NCBI GenBank assembly: GCA_043747835.1 | Contig: JAYTOK010000068.1 | Span: 30,262 to 94,261 of the forward strand | Reading direction: 5' to 3' | DNA: 64,000 nt | Origin: CADEED01 sp043747835 | Lineage (GTDB): Bacteria; Pseudomonadota; Gammaproteobacteria; Steroidobacterales; Steroidobacteraceae | Part shown: piece by piece, positions 54,101 to 61,174 of the stretch | How positions within the stretch are numbered: the stretch's first letter is position 1 | Layout: the number at the start of each line of letters is the position of its first letter | Notes under the pieces: generated by a model | What the model saw: only the letters and a program-made list of their open reading frames with translations | What the model was told of the DNA's origin: nothing | Databases searched by the model: none | Program-made: the position numbers and the translations under genes

Positions 54101-55154
54101 CATCCTGCGGCCGCGCGGTCGAAGGTTGCAGCGCGAGTTGCTCGATCACCGACCGGACGGATTCGTTCGTCTGCCAGGTCCACAAGTTCATCAGCCGCCG
54201 GAACGAAGCGGCTTCGACGGATCCTTTGTAGATGCGGTCGCGATTGAAGGCGAGCATGCCGCCCCAGCTGTCGTAGGTATCCCAATTCGGCTTGTTCTTG
54301 AACTTCACCGAACCGATCGGGTTGCCGGTCGTGCCGGGTACAGCCCCCCGATTGCGTACGTTGCCGGTGGAGTGGCACGCGAAGCATTTCTGGTCGTCTT
54401 CGGAAACGCCGCGCGTCGGTCTTGGGGGAAACCGGAAAACGGTGGGGCTGATCGGATCCAGGCCAGGCACCGGCGCCACGATGATCTCGTGGAAACGGAA
54501 ATTCTTCTGGTCCGGCGCGCCATCCCATTGCATGAACTCGATCGCGTTGTGATGGGCGCCCGGGTATGAATTGTGTTCGCTCAGCCCCAGAGTGAATGCC
54601 GCCGTTGCGTTCTGGTTGAGCAACAGGATGCGGGGGAAATCCGACGTGCCAGTCTGCAGGCTCTCCGACCGTGTCATCAGGATCCAGTTTTCACGAAACT
54701 CCTGCGGCAGAGCGGCGACGAACTCGGCCGAGGTGTTCACGCTGCTTCCCATGCCGGTAAGGAAAGTCGCTATTCCCATCGGCGTCAGGTTCGCGGCCGA
54801 GAGCTGTGGGACGCCTCCGTTCAGCGTGAAGTTCGCGCGAACCGAACGCAGGGCGTCCATCGGGACAGTGCAGGTGATGACGATGCCGGCACAGTCACCG
54901 CCCCACCCAGCAAACGTCGAGCCGGTGAGACTGTGAGCCGTCAGCGCGATCGACGTGGTCGAGGGCTCGTTGCAATCGACGGCGAGCGTGTCGATATCGT
55001 TGGCGGGATCAGTGGCCGTGATGCCGCAGGAAATCCCGGTTCCGTCGATCCAGCCTTTGCCCAACCCGGTCTTCATGACACGCAGGTCTGCGGCGTGGGC
55101 ACTGCCTAACAGGCCGAGCAGTAGCAGGACGACGGAGCGAGTACGCTTTTCCAT
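51159..55154 (-). CDS. multidomain exported protein: InlB-type repeat, c-type haem motifs, VWD domain, membrane anchor
   Basis: 1331 residues, unrecognised as a whole. Signal peptide (VVLLLLGLLGSAHAAD); a divergent InlB-B-repeat-like domain (about 25-112: TAHSLTGSTFAGWGGDCAG); a first haem c motif CFACH (257-261); a long middle region; a planctomycete-type cytochrome c domain with CIECH (737-741), a possible Met ligand in GLMPCGG and its usual end IETIRRWIVGG. A von Willebrand D-like domain follows (GDPHLKTVDGVNYDF, about 866-1095). Two membrane segments (about 1245-1286) precede a short Fn3-like tail (about 1295-1331). It may hold haem at the cell surface. It overlaps aceK by 25 bases. Confidence 0.8.
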   Translation of the reverse strand: MEKRTRSVVLLLLGLLGSAHAADLRVMKTGLGKGWIDGTGISCGITATDPANDIDTLAVDCNEPSTTSIALTAHSLTGSTFAGWGGDCAGIVITCTVPMDALRSVRANFTLNGGVPQLSAANLTPMGIATFLTGMGSSVNTSAEFVAALPQEFRENWILMTRSESLQTGTSDFPRILLLNQNATAAFTLGLSEHNSYPGAHHNAIEFMQWDGAPDQKNFRFHEIIVAPVPGLDPISPTVFRFPPRPTRGVSEDDQKCFACHSTGNVRNRGAVPGTTGNPIGSVKFKNKPNWDTYDSWGGMLAFNRDRIYKGSVEAASFRRLMNLWTWQTNESVRSVIEQLALQPSTARPQDAITRWDTAATDGGATDGHIHFFFDPPFGPTFPAVISEPLPATDVPNINIDAEYAFNRMTPTAPMSAVIRNDDFVVLQHPNTGVGAPRFDPDEGRATNFFNNLYIGLNPQRIVDEMSPRAPATSIFATGSVPIDVRPIALAIATDCITVSGGGPNSNIASTQTVSGVTNAAVLAFLTARNGLNFNGVYDDTRRRAQSMTRRKADIQKWNLGRAGDPYVFNGLGADPAVGLIDRDEAATDGLVPAAPAANKRLRQLRQEVFRRPIGPGHPDETAMGRIYVDREDDSSDSTADTTGKMALFRYFLEPLGVPVDKWSMGVRGRSRTYSFADNFGLEDSYNDTFQEELSASLGVSTCPNIMARVTAEFARLPGAADSPTYTDIQRIFNKSCIECHGGLNYPPVKNHGVPLNFTEDEDPPVGVSRLRKSLGFARGLIGGPACPPAVAICTDADAINPNESQLYDRITDYQTLVHPYDPSNVVGSNEDCPYGLMPCGGPPLSKSDIETIRRWIVGGSSRTEGDPHLKTVDGVNYDFQSAGEFVLLRDDGMELQARQSAVTTAGPLSPDAHTGLSSCVSVNTAVAMQVGDHRVTYQPALDPQRGKDSQTPRLQLRIDGKPFVLGANPISLQRGGRIVRTNAEGGLEVQIPGGTRVAVTPLFWEPHQVHFMQINVYHGRAVDGILGAIAPNNWLPRLSNGDFLGPRPADLSQRHRDLYETFADSWRVDSTNSLFYYEPGLSPSSFLVPGWPVAEATGCLAPPQPGVPVPTQPITATIGQPQAEQMCANIAEPERRGNCIKDVMATGAAVFAEAYLQSQRLDQRIQIAPPKLVSPARNVRIPGTQVVFEWTPVPGTEDVDVTHRHCLWKISEQFDFNKCTVISVDGGSLGGIIPPALAKHLSPVVCLILFVLLLLLAVILFIARKRKAALLVLILALLLAVVCWLHHRGEPTSLSVKNLVPGEIYRWKVVTETKDGLVSESETYRFEMEK

Positions 55155-55408
55155 GTGACACCTTATCTTCCAAGGCTGTTAGTCGCAGCGCGGAGAGTAG
55201 TGTACGTCTATCTAGCGAACCGGCATCGATTGTTTGGTATCGCGATAGATGGCCTGGTGCGGATCTGCCTCAGTGGACATCCGCGGCTGACAGGGCCATC
55301 GTGATTTGTTGCCCACCGCTGGCGCGTTCCAATCGGCACCGTTGACGCTCCACGTAACGTTCGCGCGGGAATTCCACACCCCGCCATAGGACTCGGAGCT
55401 CGGAAAGT
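55155..55408. other. intergenic region, nothing recognised
   Basis: Promoter side of the cytochrome/VWD gene up to the tRNA fragment. No gene is visible. Confidence 0.4.
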
Positions 55409-55450
55409 TGGTGGAAAGGGAGGGAATCGAACCCTCGACCCCGGCATTGC
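55409..55450 (-). tRNA. tRNA 3' fragment (T arm, acceptor strand and CCA), possible attachment site
   Basis: On the minus strand a perfect T arm GAGGG-TTCGATT-CCCTC (55420-55436) is followed by a 7-base acceptor strand CCTTTCC, discriminator A and CCA (55409-55411). The matching 5' acceptor strand GGAAAGG and a usable anticodon arm are not found upstream, so this is not a complete tRNA. Such 3' remnants are left where an integrative element recombined with a tRNA gene. The next genes are a toxin-antitoxin pair and other accessory genes. Confidence 0.5.
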
Positions 55451-55596
55451 GAGGACGAAGGTCGACTAACTACGGCTATATCAATCAACAACTTGCTGTG
55501 GGCGCCCGTTGCACATTGGCACTACAGAGCAGCACGAATCAGCACCAGGTCCCGCAAAAGTCCCGCAAGACGGAGCGCTCAGTGCGCGCTCATCGA
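55451..55596. other. gap between tRNA fragment and higA, nothing recognised
   Basis: About 150 bases with no gene; it contains two closely spaced copies of GTCCCGCAA (near 55559) in a degraded-looking context. Confidence 0.3.
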
Positions 55597-55932
55597 CTAC
55601 GCCGCGACCAAGTCTGCGAGACGCCTCGCAGGAAGCGGCTTCACGTCGGCGAGCTTCGCGGGCTGCTGCGCCACTTCCCACAGATCGACTGCTGCTTGCA
55701 TCCGCAGCCAACTCTCCGGCGTCGTCTTGAAAAGCCTCCCGACCCGCACAGCCATCTCCGCAGAGAGCGAGCGCTTCTCATGCAGCAGCTCGGACACCGT
55801 GACCCGGCTGACGCGGAGCAGATCGGCGAACTCGGTCTGACTCATCTTCAGCGCCGGCAGCACATCCTCGCGCAGGATCGCGCCGGGGTGGGTCGGTCGC
55901 CGGTTCGGATTCCGCTTCGTGCTCGCATTCAT
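55597..55932 (-). CDS. higA: HigA-type antitoxin (XRE family)
   Basis: 111 residues. It is a VapI/HigA antitoxin: THPGAILREDVLPALKMSQ begins the DNA-binding domain, and VSRVTVSELLHEKRSLSAEM contains the recognition helix. It neutralises the upstream toxin and represses the operon. It starts at 55932, overlapping the toxin stop by one base (TGATG). Order toxin-antitoxin, the reverse of most TA pairs, is normal for higBA. Confidence 0.93.
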   Translation of the reverse strand: MNASTKRNPNRRPTHPGAILREDVLPALKMSQTEFADLLRVSRVTVSELLHEKRSLSAEMAVRVGRLFKTTPESWLRMQAAVDLWEVAQQPAKLADVKPLPARRLADLVAA

Positions 55933-56210
55933 CAGTGATAGTCCTCCAAGTCAACTTCGATGGCGTCTTTGCCATCGAAAGCAAAAGTCAGGCGCTCGTT
56001 GCCTGACACATCGCATGCGTATCGGCCTTTCCGCGCGCCCTTGAGCGGGTGCCACCGATACCCCGGCAGGTTCATATCCGCCGGGTGTTCCGAAATGTCC
56101 AGGCGGTCGAGCATGCGTTCGATACGGGCCGCCCGGGCGGCAGGAATCTTGCGGTGATCACCCTTGGTGAAGAACAGCTCCAATCCCTTGTGTCTGAACG
56201 TGCGGATCAC
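55932..56210 (-). CDS. higB: HigB-type toxin (RelE/ParE superfamily)
   Basis: 92 residues, usual HigB length. Family features: IRTFRHKGLELFFTKGD at the N-terminus, YRWHPLKGARKGRYACDVSG in the core, and LTFAFDGKDAIEVDLEDYH at the end. HigB toxins cut mRNA on the ribosome. It is the first gene of the two-gene operon, with a palindromic operator 16 bases upstream. Confidence 0.93.
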   Translation of the reverse strand: MIRTFRHKGLELFFTKGDHRKIPAARAARIERMLDRLDISEHPADMNLPGYRWHPLKGARKGRYACDVSGNERLTFAFDGKDAIEVDLEDYH

Positions 56211-56226
56211 GGCAGAGATACTGGCC

Positions 56227-56265
56227 TGTAATGTGGTTGATTACAGTGTAATGAATCACATTACA
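56227..56265. promoter_or_regulatory. higBA operator
   Basis: TGTAATGTG and CACATTACA form outer arms, with ATTACA-G-TGTAAT (56240-56252) as an inner palindrome. All share the core TGTAAT, as expected for cooperative HigA binding just upstream of higB. Confidence 0.75.
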
Positions 56266-56354
56266 TTGTCAACGAGGCTATAGAGCGTGCAGATCGAGTT
56301 CATGATCACTAGAGCCGGGCCCGCGGCTCGAAGGCACTCAACACGGCGGGCGAC

Positions 56355-57161
56355 TTACTTTTTCGACTTGGCGGGACGAGCAGACTTTCGGGCTGCGGCC
56401 GGCCCGACCTTTCGACCGCGAGGTTTCGCAGGCTCCACCTGCTTCGCCGCCCGCGGCCCTTTCAGCTCGATCCCGAACACATCGCCGAGAACATCGTCGG
56501 CGAGAGTTTTGCGGCCGCCAGCTATGCGATTCACGGCGAGATCGGCCGCCTGCGCGATGAGCTCCGCATGGTCGACGTTGCGCAACTTGAACAGCAATTC
56601 AGGCTGTTGATCCAGCCGCGCGCCCACGCCATACATCACGGCGGCGACATGCTTGCACATCGTCGCCCAATCCGGGCAGGAGCATTCCATCTGAATCTCG
56701 CGAGGCTTGGGAAACAGGCCGTCTTCACGATGCGTGATCACCTGCATCACGCGCTCCGACAGTTGCCCCTGGAGCAACTCGATGATCGAGCCCACATTCC
56801 CCGCGCATTGCGTCTTGATCCGGCTCCAGTGATTCGGCACGAGCGGTTGGATAGCGATTGCGACCTCGTAGAGCGCCGACCCGCTGACAAGCGCAGTGAT
56901 CTTCCCGGCCGCAACGTTGAGATCGAGCACCGTTCCGCTGCGGACGTAGCTTCGGCCGCGCGGGAGCCGGTTCTCGTAATCGCGATACGACTCGAGGTTC
57001 TCGCACCAAGCTTTGCCCCAGAAGCTTCGTGCGATGGTGCGCCCGTCGATGGTGATCGGTGAAACCGATCGCCCGTCTTTCGCCAGACGACGAGCCTCGC
57101 GGGCAGCCTTTTGTTGGCGCTCGTGAACGCGGGGCTTGCGAGCATACGACCACCAATTCAT
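56355..57161 (-). CDS. SWIM zinc-finger protein
   Basis: 268 residues. The zinc motif CSCPDWATMCKH (C-x-C-x(n)-C-x-H) is in the middle; the N-terminus WWSYARKPRVHERQQKAARE is characteristic of the bacterial SWIM family found next to SNF2 helicases. A Lys/Pro/Ala-rich tail (KPRGRKVGPAAARKSARP) may contact nucleic acid. ATG at 57161 has GGAGAGCGA upstream. It follows the SNF2 gene by 12 bases, so the two proteins probably act together on DNA or RNA-polymerase complexes. Function of the pair is not established. Confidence 0.93.
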   Translation of the reverse strand: MNWWSYARKPRVHERQQKAAREARRLAKDGRSVSPITIDGRTIARSFWGKAWCENLESYRDYENRLPRGRSYVRSGTVLDLNVAAGKITALVSGSALYEVAIAIQPLVPNHWSRIKTQCAGNVGSIIELLQGQLSERVMQVITHREDGLFPKPREIQMECSCPDWATMCKHVAAVMYGVGARLDQQPELLFKLRNVDHAELIAQAADLAVNRIAGGRKTLADDVLGDVFGIELKGPRAAKQVEPAKPRGRKVGPAAARKSARPAKSKK

Positions 57162-57173
57162 TCGCTCTCCGCC

Positions 57174-59960
57174 CTATGCATCGCACGCCTTGTGAATATC
57201 CAGCGCAACCGTACGCAGCAGGTCTGTGTCGTTCATCTCTGTGAGCAGTGGCCCCGTATCCTCGTCGAGCAGATTCCTCGACAAATCGCCTTTGGCCTCG
57301 ATGAGCGCGTCGATCTTCTCTTCGACCGTACCACGGCAAACAAACTTGTGGACGATGACGTTGCGTCGCTGCCCGATGCGGAACGCGCGATCAGTTGCCT
57401 GGTTCTCCACCGCCGGATTCCACCATCTGTCGAAGTGGATCACATGAGACGCTGCGGTCAGATTCAAACCGGTGCCACCCGCCTTGAGCGAGAGGACGAA
57501 GAACGGCGGCCCGTTGTCGGATTGAAATTCGTCGACCAGGGCGCGGCGGCGGGCCACGGCAGTGCCTCCGTGAAGCGCGATCCCGGGCTGACCGAAGACT
57601 GCGGTCAAGTGCTGCACAAGAGGCGCAACGATTTCACGGAACTGCGTAAAGATGAGTACGCGTTCCTGCCGCTCGCCGAGCTCCTCGCATATCTCGCTCA
57701 GGCGCCCAAACTTGCCGCTGCGGCTCGCAAGAAAGTCGCCCCGGCCTTGCCATTGCGCGGGGTGATTGCAGATCTGTTTGAGCTGCATGAGGTGAGACAA
57801 CACGAGGCCGCGGCGCTGGATGCCTTCGGAACGGGCTAATCCGTTTGCCAGTTCCTGCACACATCGCTCATAGAGCGCCGCCTGCTCGCGCGTGAGGCTG
57901 CAGAACGCACGCACTTCGGTCTTCTGCGGAAGATCGGAGATAACCCGCTTGTCGGTCTTCAGTCGACGCAGGATGTACGGTTGCACCAGACGGCGCAGCG
58001 GCGCATAGGATTGATCCGCACTGCGCGCGAACCGTTTGGTGGCGCGAGCAAACTCCGCGGCACTACCTAGCAAGCCAGGATTCAGAAAATCGAAAAGCGA
58101 CCACAGATCGCCCAAGCGGTTTTCGACCGGAGTACCTGTCAGTGCAATTCGTCCGTCAGCCTGAATCTGTTTGACCGCCCGCGTTTGCTGTGCTCCGGGA
58201 TTCTTGATGGCCTGCGCCTCGTCCAGAACGATCAGGCGCCATCGACGTTGGCGCAGCGTCTCCGTGCGTACGACGACACCATAAGTGGTGATGACCACAT
58301 CGACCCCGGCGAGCGCAGCGTCCAACTCGTTGCTCTCTGTCAGATCGACGGAGCTTTCTGATGAGTGTGCAACAAAGGCCGACAGCGACGGCGCGAACCG
58401 CTCGATCTCCGCTTTCCAGTTCGCGATCAGGGAGGCCGGCGCGACGATGAGGCTCGCAGGTCTCGATATCTCGCGCCCATTCTGCGAGCGCAAATGCAGC
58501 AGCAGTGCCAGCACCTGGATCGTCTTGCCGAGACCCATGTCGTCGGCAAGGCAGGCTCCCAGACCAAGGCGGTTCAGCAGCAATAGCCATTTGACTCCCG
58601 TCATCTGGTACGGCCGAAGCGAGGTCTGCAAACCATTCAATTCGATTGCGCTCTCGTTCTGCGGCTCGCGCAGGCGAGTCAGAACGTCATGCAGCCAGTC
58701 ACCCGCCTCGACTCCACTCCATTCCCGCAGCGGAGCGGCAACGTCATGCAGAGCATCACCCGCTTCCGCCAGACCCGCGAGCAGCCGCATGCCGTCGTAG
58801 AACGAAATCTCTCCGGAGTGCGCTGATTTCTCGACGCGCTTCCAGTGAGCCAACGCCGCGGCTAGCTTCTCTCCATCGGCCTCGATCCACTGCCCTCGCA
58901 ACCGCATCAAGCCTGGTGCGGATGACAAGAGTTCTTTTTTCTCCGCGTCGGTGAGCGGCTGACCATCGAGGCTCAGAGCCACGGAAAAGTCGAACAGCGC
59001 ATCGGCCCCGAGAGCCGCGCGCTTTTGTTCGCCGACTCGAACACTGACTTGTGGGCGCGGCGGCCGCGCCGCCTTCCACCAGTCGGGAATACGCACGGCG
59101 AGCCCGCCAGCTTCCAACGCCGGAACATCTCGCAAGAAGCGATACGCCTCGGCAGGCGTCCAGGCGAGCGCCTGGTAGATATCGCCGCTTTCGACGAGTT
59201 CCCTCACCCACGCGAGTTGCTCCGATACCCCCTGGATGGGCGTCAGCAACGCGATCAGCCGCTTCCGGTTTGAGGCTCCCGCATATTCCTGCAGCGCTCG
59301 CGAGAGCGGCACATGGTTGGATTCGCCACGTTCTGAAATGCCGCTCGCATACGTTGCGAGAAAAGCGAACGGGTATTCGTCGTCGCGCTTGTTCTCGGCC
59401 AGGCGGAAGGTGATGCGGCCGACCAGCAGCCACTCCGGGTTCTTGTGGTGCAGGTACGCACGCAAACTTCGCCCGTGAGCCGAAACTTCAGTGCGAACAC
59501 GTGAATCGAGCGCAAGCCACGCATGCTTCAGCGCCGACGTGTCGAGGTACTCGAGCCCCTTCAACGGCGGAGCGTTGAGCACGATAGTGCCTAACTCTTC
59601 TTCGTCAGGTGGGGCGACGAGCTCTGTGCCGGAGGAAATTTCCGAGTCGGCGAGATGGCAGAGCTGCGTGAAATAGCGTTGCGCGAATATGCGCGCGAAA
59701 GAGAGCGATGGCGGCAGCCCATCCTTGAAGTCAACGGTGGCGAGCTGCAGGAGGCCGGTACCCTCATCGCTAGCGAATGCGCGCTCGATCTTCGCGAGCG
59801 CTCCTGACGCGGAAGAGTCCGAAGCATCGTGAAAGCAGTGCTCTACACGCAGCCGGCCTTGCGAGGTGATGTACAGCTCGGGAATCACAGCGGAACCAGT
59901 CGCTTGCGGAACGAATTGATCAACGAGTCTCGGCTTGGGTCGTCGCCGTTTAACAGTCAC
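57174..59960 (-). CDS. SNF2-family DEAD/DEAH-box ATPase
   Basis: 928 residues. An N-terminal region of about 400 residues belongs to the bacterial SNF2 family. The helicase core has Walker A ADDMGLGKTIQVLALLL, DEAQAIK (motif II), SVIDE-like LTGTPVENRLGDLWSLFDF (motif III), and the C-terminal RecA half with LIFTQFREIVAP, LKAGGTGLNLTAASHV and WWNPAVENQATDRAFRIGQ. It is an ATP-driven DNA translocase. The start is a GTG at 59960, only one base after the stop of the nucleotidyltransferase remnant, so it may rely on translation of that remnant. Confidence 0.95.
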   Translation of the reverse strand: MTVKRRRPKPRLVDQFVPQATGSAVIPELYITSQGRLRVEHCFHDASDSSASGALAKIERAFASDEGTGLLQLATVDFKDGLPPSLSFARIFAQRYFTQLCHLADSEISSGTELVAPPDEEELGTIVLNAPPLKGLEYLDTSALKHAWLALDSRVRTEVSAHGRSLRAYLHHKNPEWLLVGRITFRLAENKRDDEYPFAFLATYASGISERGESNHVPLSRALQEYAGASNRKRLIALLTPIQGVSEQLAWVRELVESGDIYQALAWTPAEAYRFLRDVPALEAGGLAVRIPDWWKAARPPRPQVSVRVGEQKRAALGADALFDFSVALSLDGQPLTDAEKKELLSSAPGLMRLRGQWIEADGEKLAAALAHWKRVEKSAHSGEISFYDGMRLLAGLAEAGDALHDVAAPLREWSGVEAGDWLHDVLTRLREPQNESAIELNGLQTSLRPYQMTGVKWLLLLNRLGLGACLADDMGLGKTIQVLALLLHLRSQNGREISRPASLIVAPASLIANWKAEIERFAPSLSAFVAHSSESSVDLTESNELDAALAGVDVVITTYGVVVRTETLRQRRWRLIVLDEAQAIKNPGAQQTRAVKQIQADGRIALTGTPVENRLGDLWSLFDFLNPGLLGSAAEFARATKRFARSADQSYAPLRRLVQPYILRRLKTDKRVISDLPQKTEVRAFCSLTREQAALYERCVQELANGLARSEGIQRRGLVLSHLMQLKQICNHPAQWQGRGDFLASRSGKFGRLSEICEELGERQERVLIFTQFREIVAPLVQHLTAVFGQPGIALHGGTAVARRRALVDEFQSDNGPPFFVLSLKAGGTGLNLTAASHVIHFDRWWNPAVENQATDRAFRIGQRRNVIVHKFVCRGTVEEKIDALIEAKGDLSRNLLDEDTGPLLTEMNDTDLLRTVALDIHKACDA

Positions 59961-59961
59961 G

Positions 59962-60262
59962 TCAGCCCCGCGCCTCGTAAGCCAACTTGATTCGCCCCGA
60001 GATCTCCGCCTGCGTTCCCGGCAATCCTAACGATTCCGGGCTGACCGTGGCGTCGGCTGCGATGCCCTCAAGGGACCGTGCGAGATCCTTCGCGATCTTC
60101 TCTGCTACGGCGATGCGCGTGTCAGGCGCTAACAACTGAGCCAGGCGGAGAACATCATTCGCGTGCTTGCGGACGTTCTTGGTATCGACCGCCTCGCCCT
60201 TCTCATACCGCGCCTTCAGATCAAGCCAGGCCATGGCCTTCAATGGAATGAGACGATCTTCT
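59962..60262 (-). pseudogene. C-terminal remnant of an AbiEii-like nucleotidyltransferase
   Basis: The frame gives LIPLKAMAWLDLKARYEKGE, DTKNVRKHANDVLRLAQLL and a C-terminal tail, matching the end of nucleotidyltransferases of the AbiEii/AbiGii toxin family. The catalytic N-terminal part (G-S-x-D...D) is missing. Upstream the frame runs into sequence unlike the family. It therefore cannot be an active enzyme. Confidence 0.6.
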
Positions 60263-60518
60263 CCCACCCAGGGCGCAGTTTGTCGAGCCGCGCTCGCACC
60301 GCCGCCAGACCCTCTTTGCGGGCTTGTCGATGGTTGGCCAATAAGACTTGATGGCCGAGGAGCGTCAGCTCCCGAGCCTCGAAAGCCTCTTGTAGAAAAT
60401 AGGGTAGCTTCGCGGCGCCGGGCCACGGACGAATCTTGGCGGTGAACCCCAAGCTGTCGTGCAAATACTGCTGGATGGCGGTATCGGCAACGCGGGTATC
60501 GGCGGCCTTGGCTAACAT
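60263..60518 (-). pseudogene. N-terminal remnant of a regulator usually encoded with AbiEii-like nucleotidyltransferase
   Basis: Starting ATG at 60518 the frame reads IQQYLHDSLGFTAKIRPWPG, LPYFLQEAFEARELTLLGHQ and VRARLDKLRPGW. This matches the start of a winged-helix protein family typically encoded upstream of the nucleotidyltransferase. The rest (over half) is absent; the frame stops at 60240. Together with the remnant above it looks like one internal deletion joining the front of the first gene to the back of the second. Confidence 0.5.
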
Positions 60519-60689
60519 GGTTGCGGAACGATGACATTGCTCATCTTATCGTGCAATTTTTGCGTTATATAAGACCGCCCGGCTCCTGAATGAGGGAAAC
60601 CAGGCCAATCCACGCCATCCATCCCAAGTAGTGCGCGTTCATCGCCTCAGCACCAACGTGCCCATCACCCGCAAAGCGCACTGCTTCGC

Positions 60690-60923
60690 CTAGCGCGCGG
60701 GCCCTTCAAGAACACGGTTTGCGCGAATTCGCTCGGCTAGCCCAGCAGCAATCTTTTCCATCTCAGTCCGTAGCGGCGGCATTTGGTCAACGAATCGCCT
60801 GACTTTCGCCGCGAGTTCGAGCTGGCCTTCGCTGATGCTCGAGCGGAATACGAAAAGCCCGGACCACGACAAGCCACATAGATGAGTCAATTCATACACA
60901 TCCGCTGGGTTGGCCCGAGCCAA
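60690..60923 (-). CDS. short hypothetical protein or remnant
   Basis: A 77-residue frame beginning at a TTG; an in-frame stop lies at 60939. The C-terminal half (ELAAKVRRFVDQMPPLRTEM then EKIAAGLAERIRANR) is an organised amphipathic helix, which suggests real coding sequence, but the N-terminus is abrupt. It is probably the 3' end of a larger lost gene. No family assigned. Confidence 0.35.
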   Translation of the reverse strand: MARANPADVYELTHLCGLSWSGLFVFRSSISEGQLELAAKVRRFVDQMPPLRTEMEKIAAGLAERIRANRVLEGPAR

Positions 60924-61041
60924 CCACGGATGTGACCGCTAACTACCTCCCGCATACTCCAATTGACAGCGACGGATTGCTGTTTGGGCATTTCTAGCGG
61001 ACGAGCACCGTATTAGTTTGCGTGCTCACAAGGAGGATGTC

Positions 61042-61174
61042 ATGACAAGGATATGTCGGCGCGGCACTTCTGGCCGCCAGCTTTTCCGCACACGCCGCGG
61101 CATCTCCCTTATTCCCCCCACGCGGCGCCTTCTCGTGCCTGGCGAAGTTCATTCCCAAAAAGGAGAGCGCCCTC
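61042..61174 (+). pseudogene. frameshifted start with signal peptide, upstream of the GH43 gene
   Basis: An AAGGAGG site precedes ATG at 61042, but that frame reads an improbable Arg-rich peptide ending at 61182. One base out of step, the same DNA encodes VGAALLAASFSAHAAA, a good signal peptide, followed by FPPRGAFSCLAKFIPKKE, which runs in frame into the GH43 gene. It is probably a small exported gene damaged by a frameshift, or an older start of the GH43 protein. Confidence 0.4.

Noticed and set aside
55409..55480. A complete tRNA or tmRNA gene
   Set aside because: Only the T arm, acceptor 3' strand and CCA are present; no 5' acceptor strand, D arm or good anticodon arm can be drawn.
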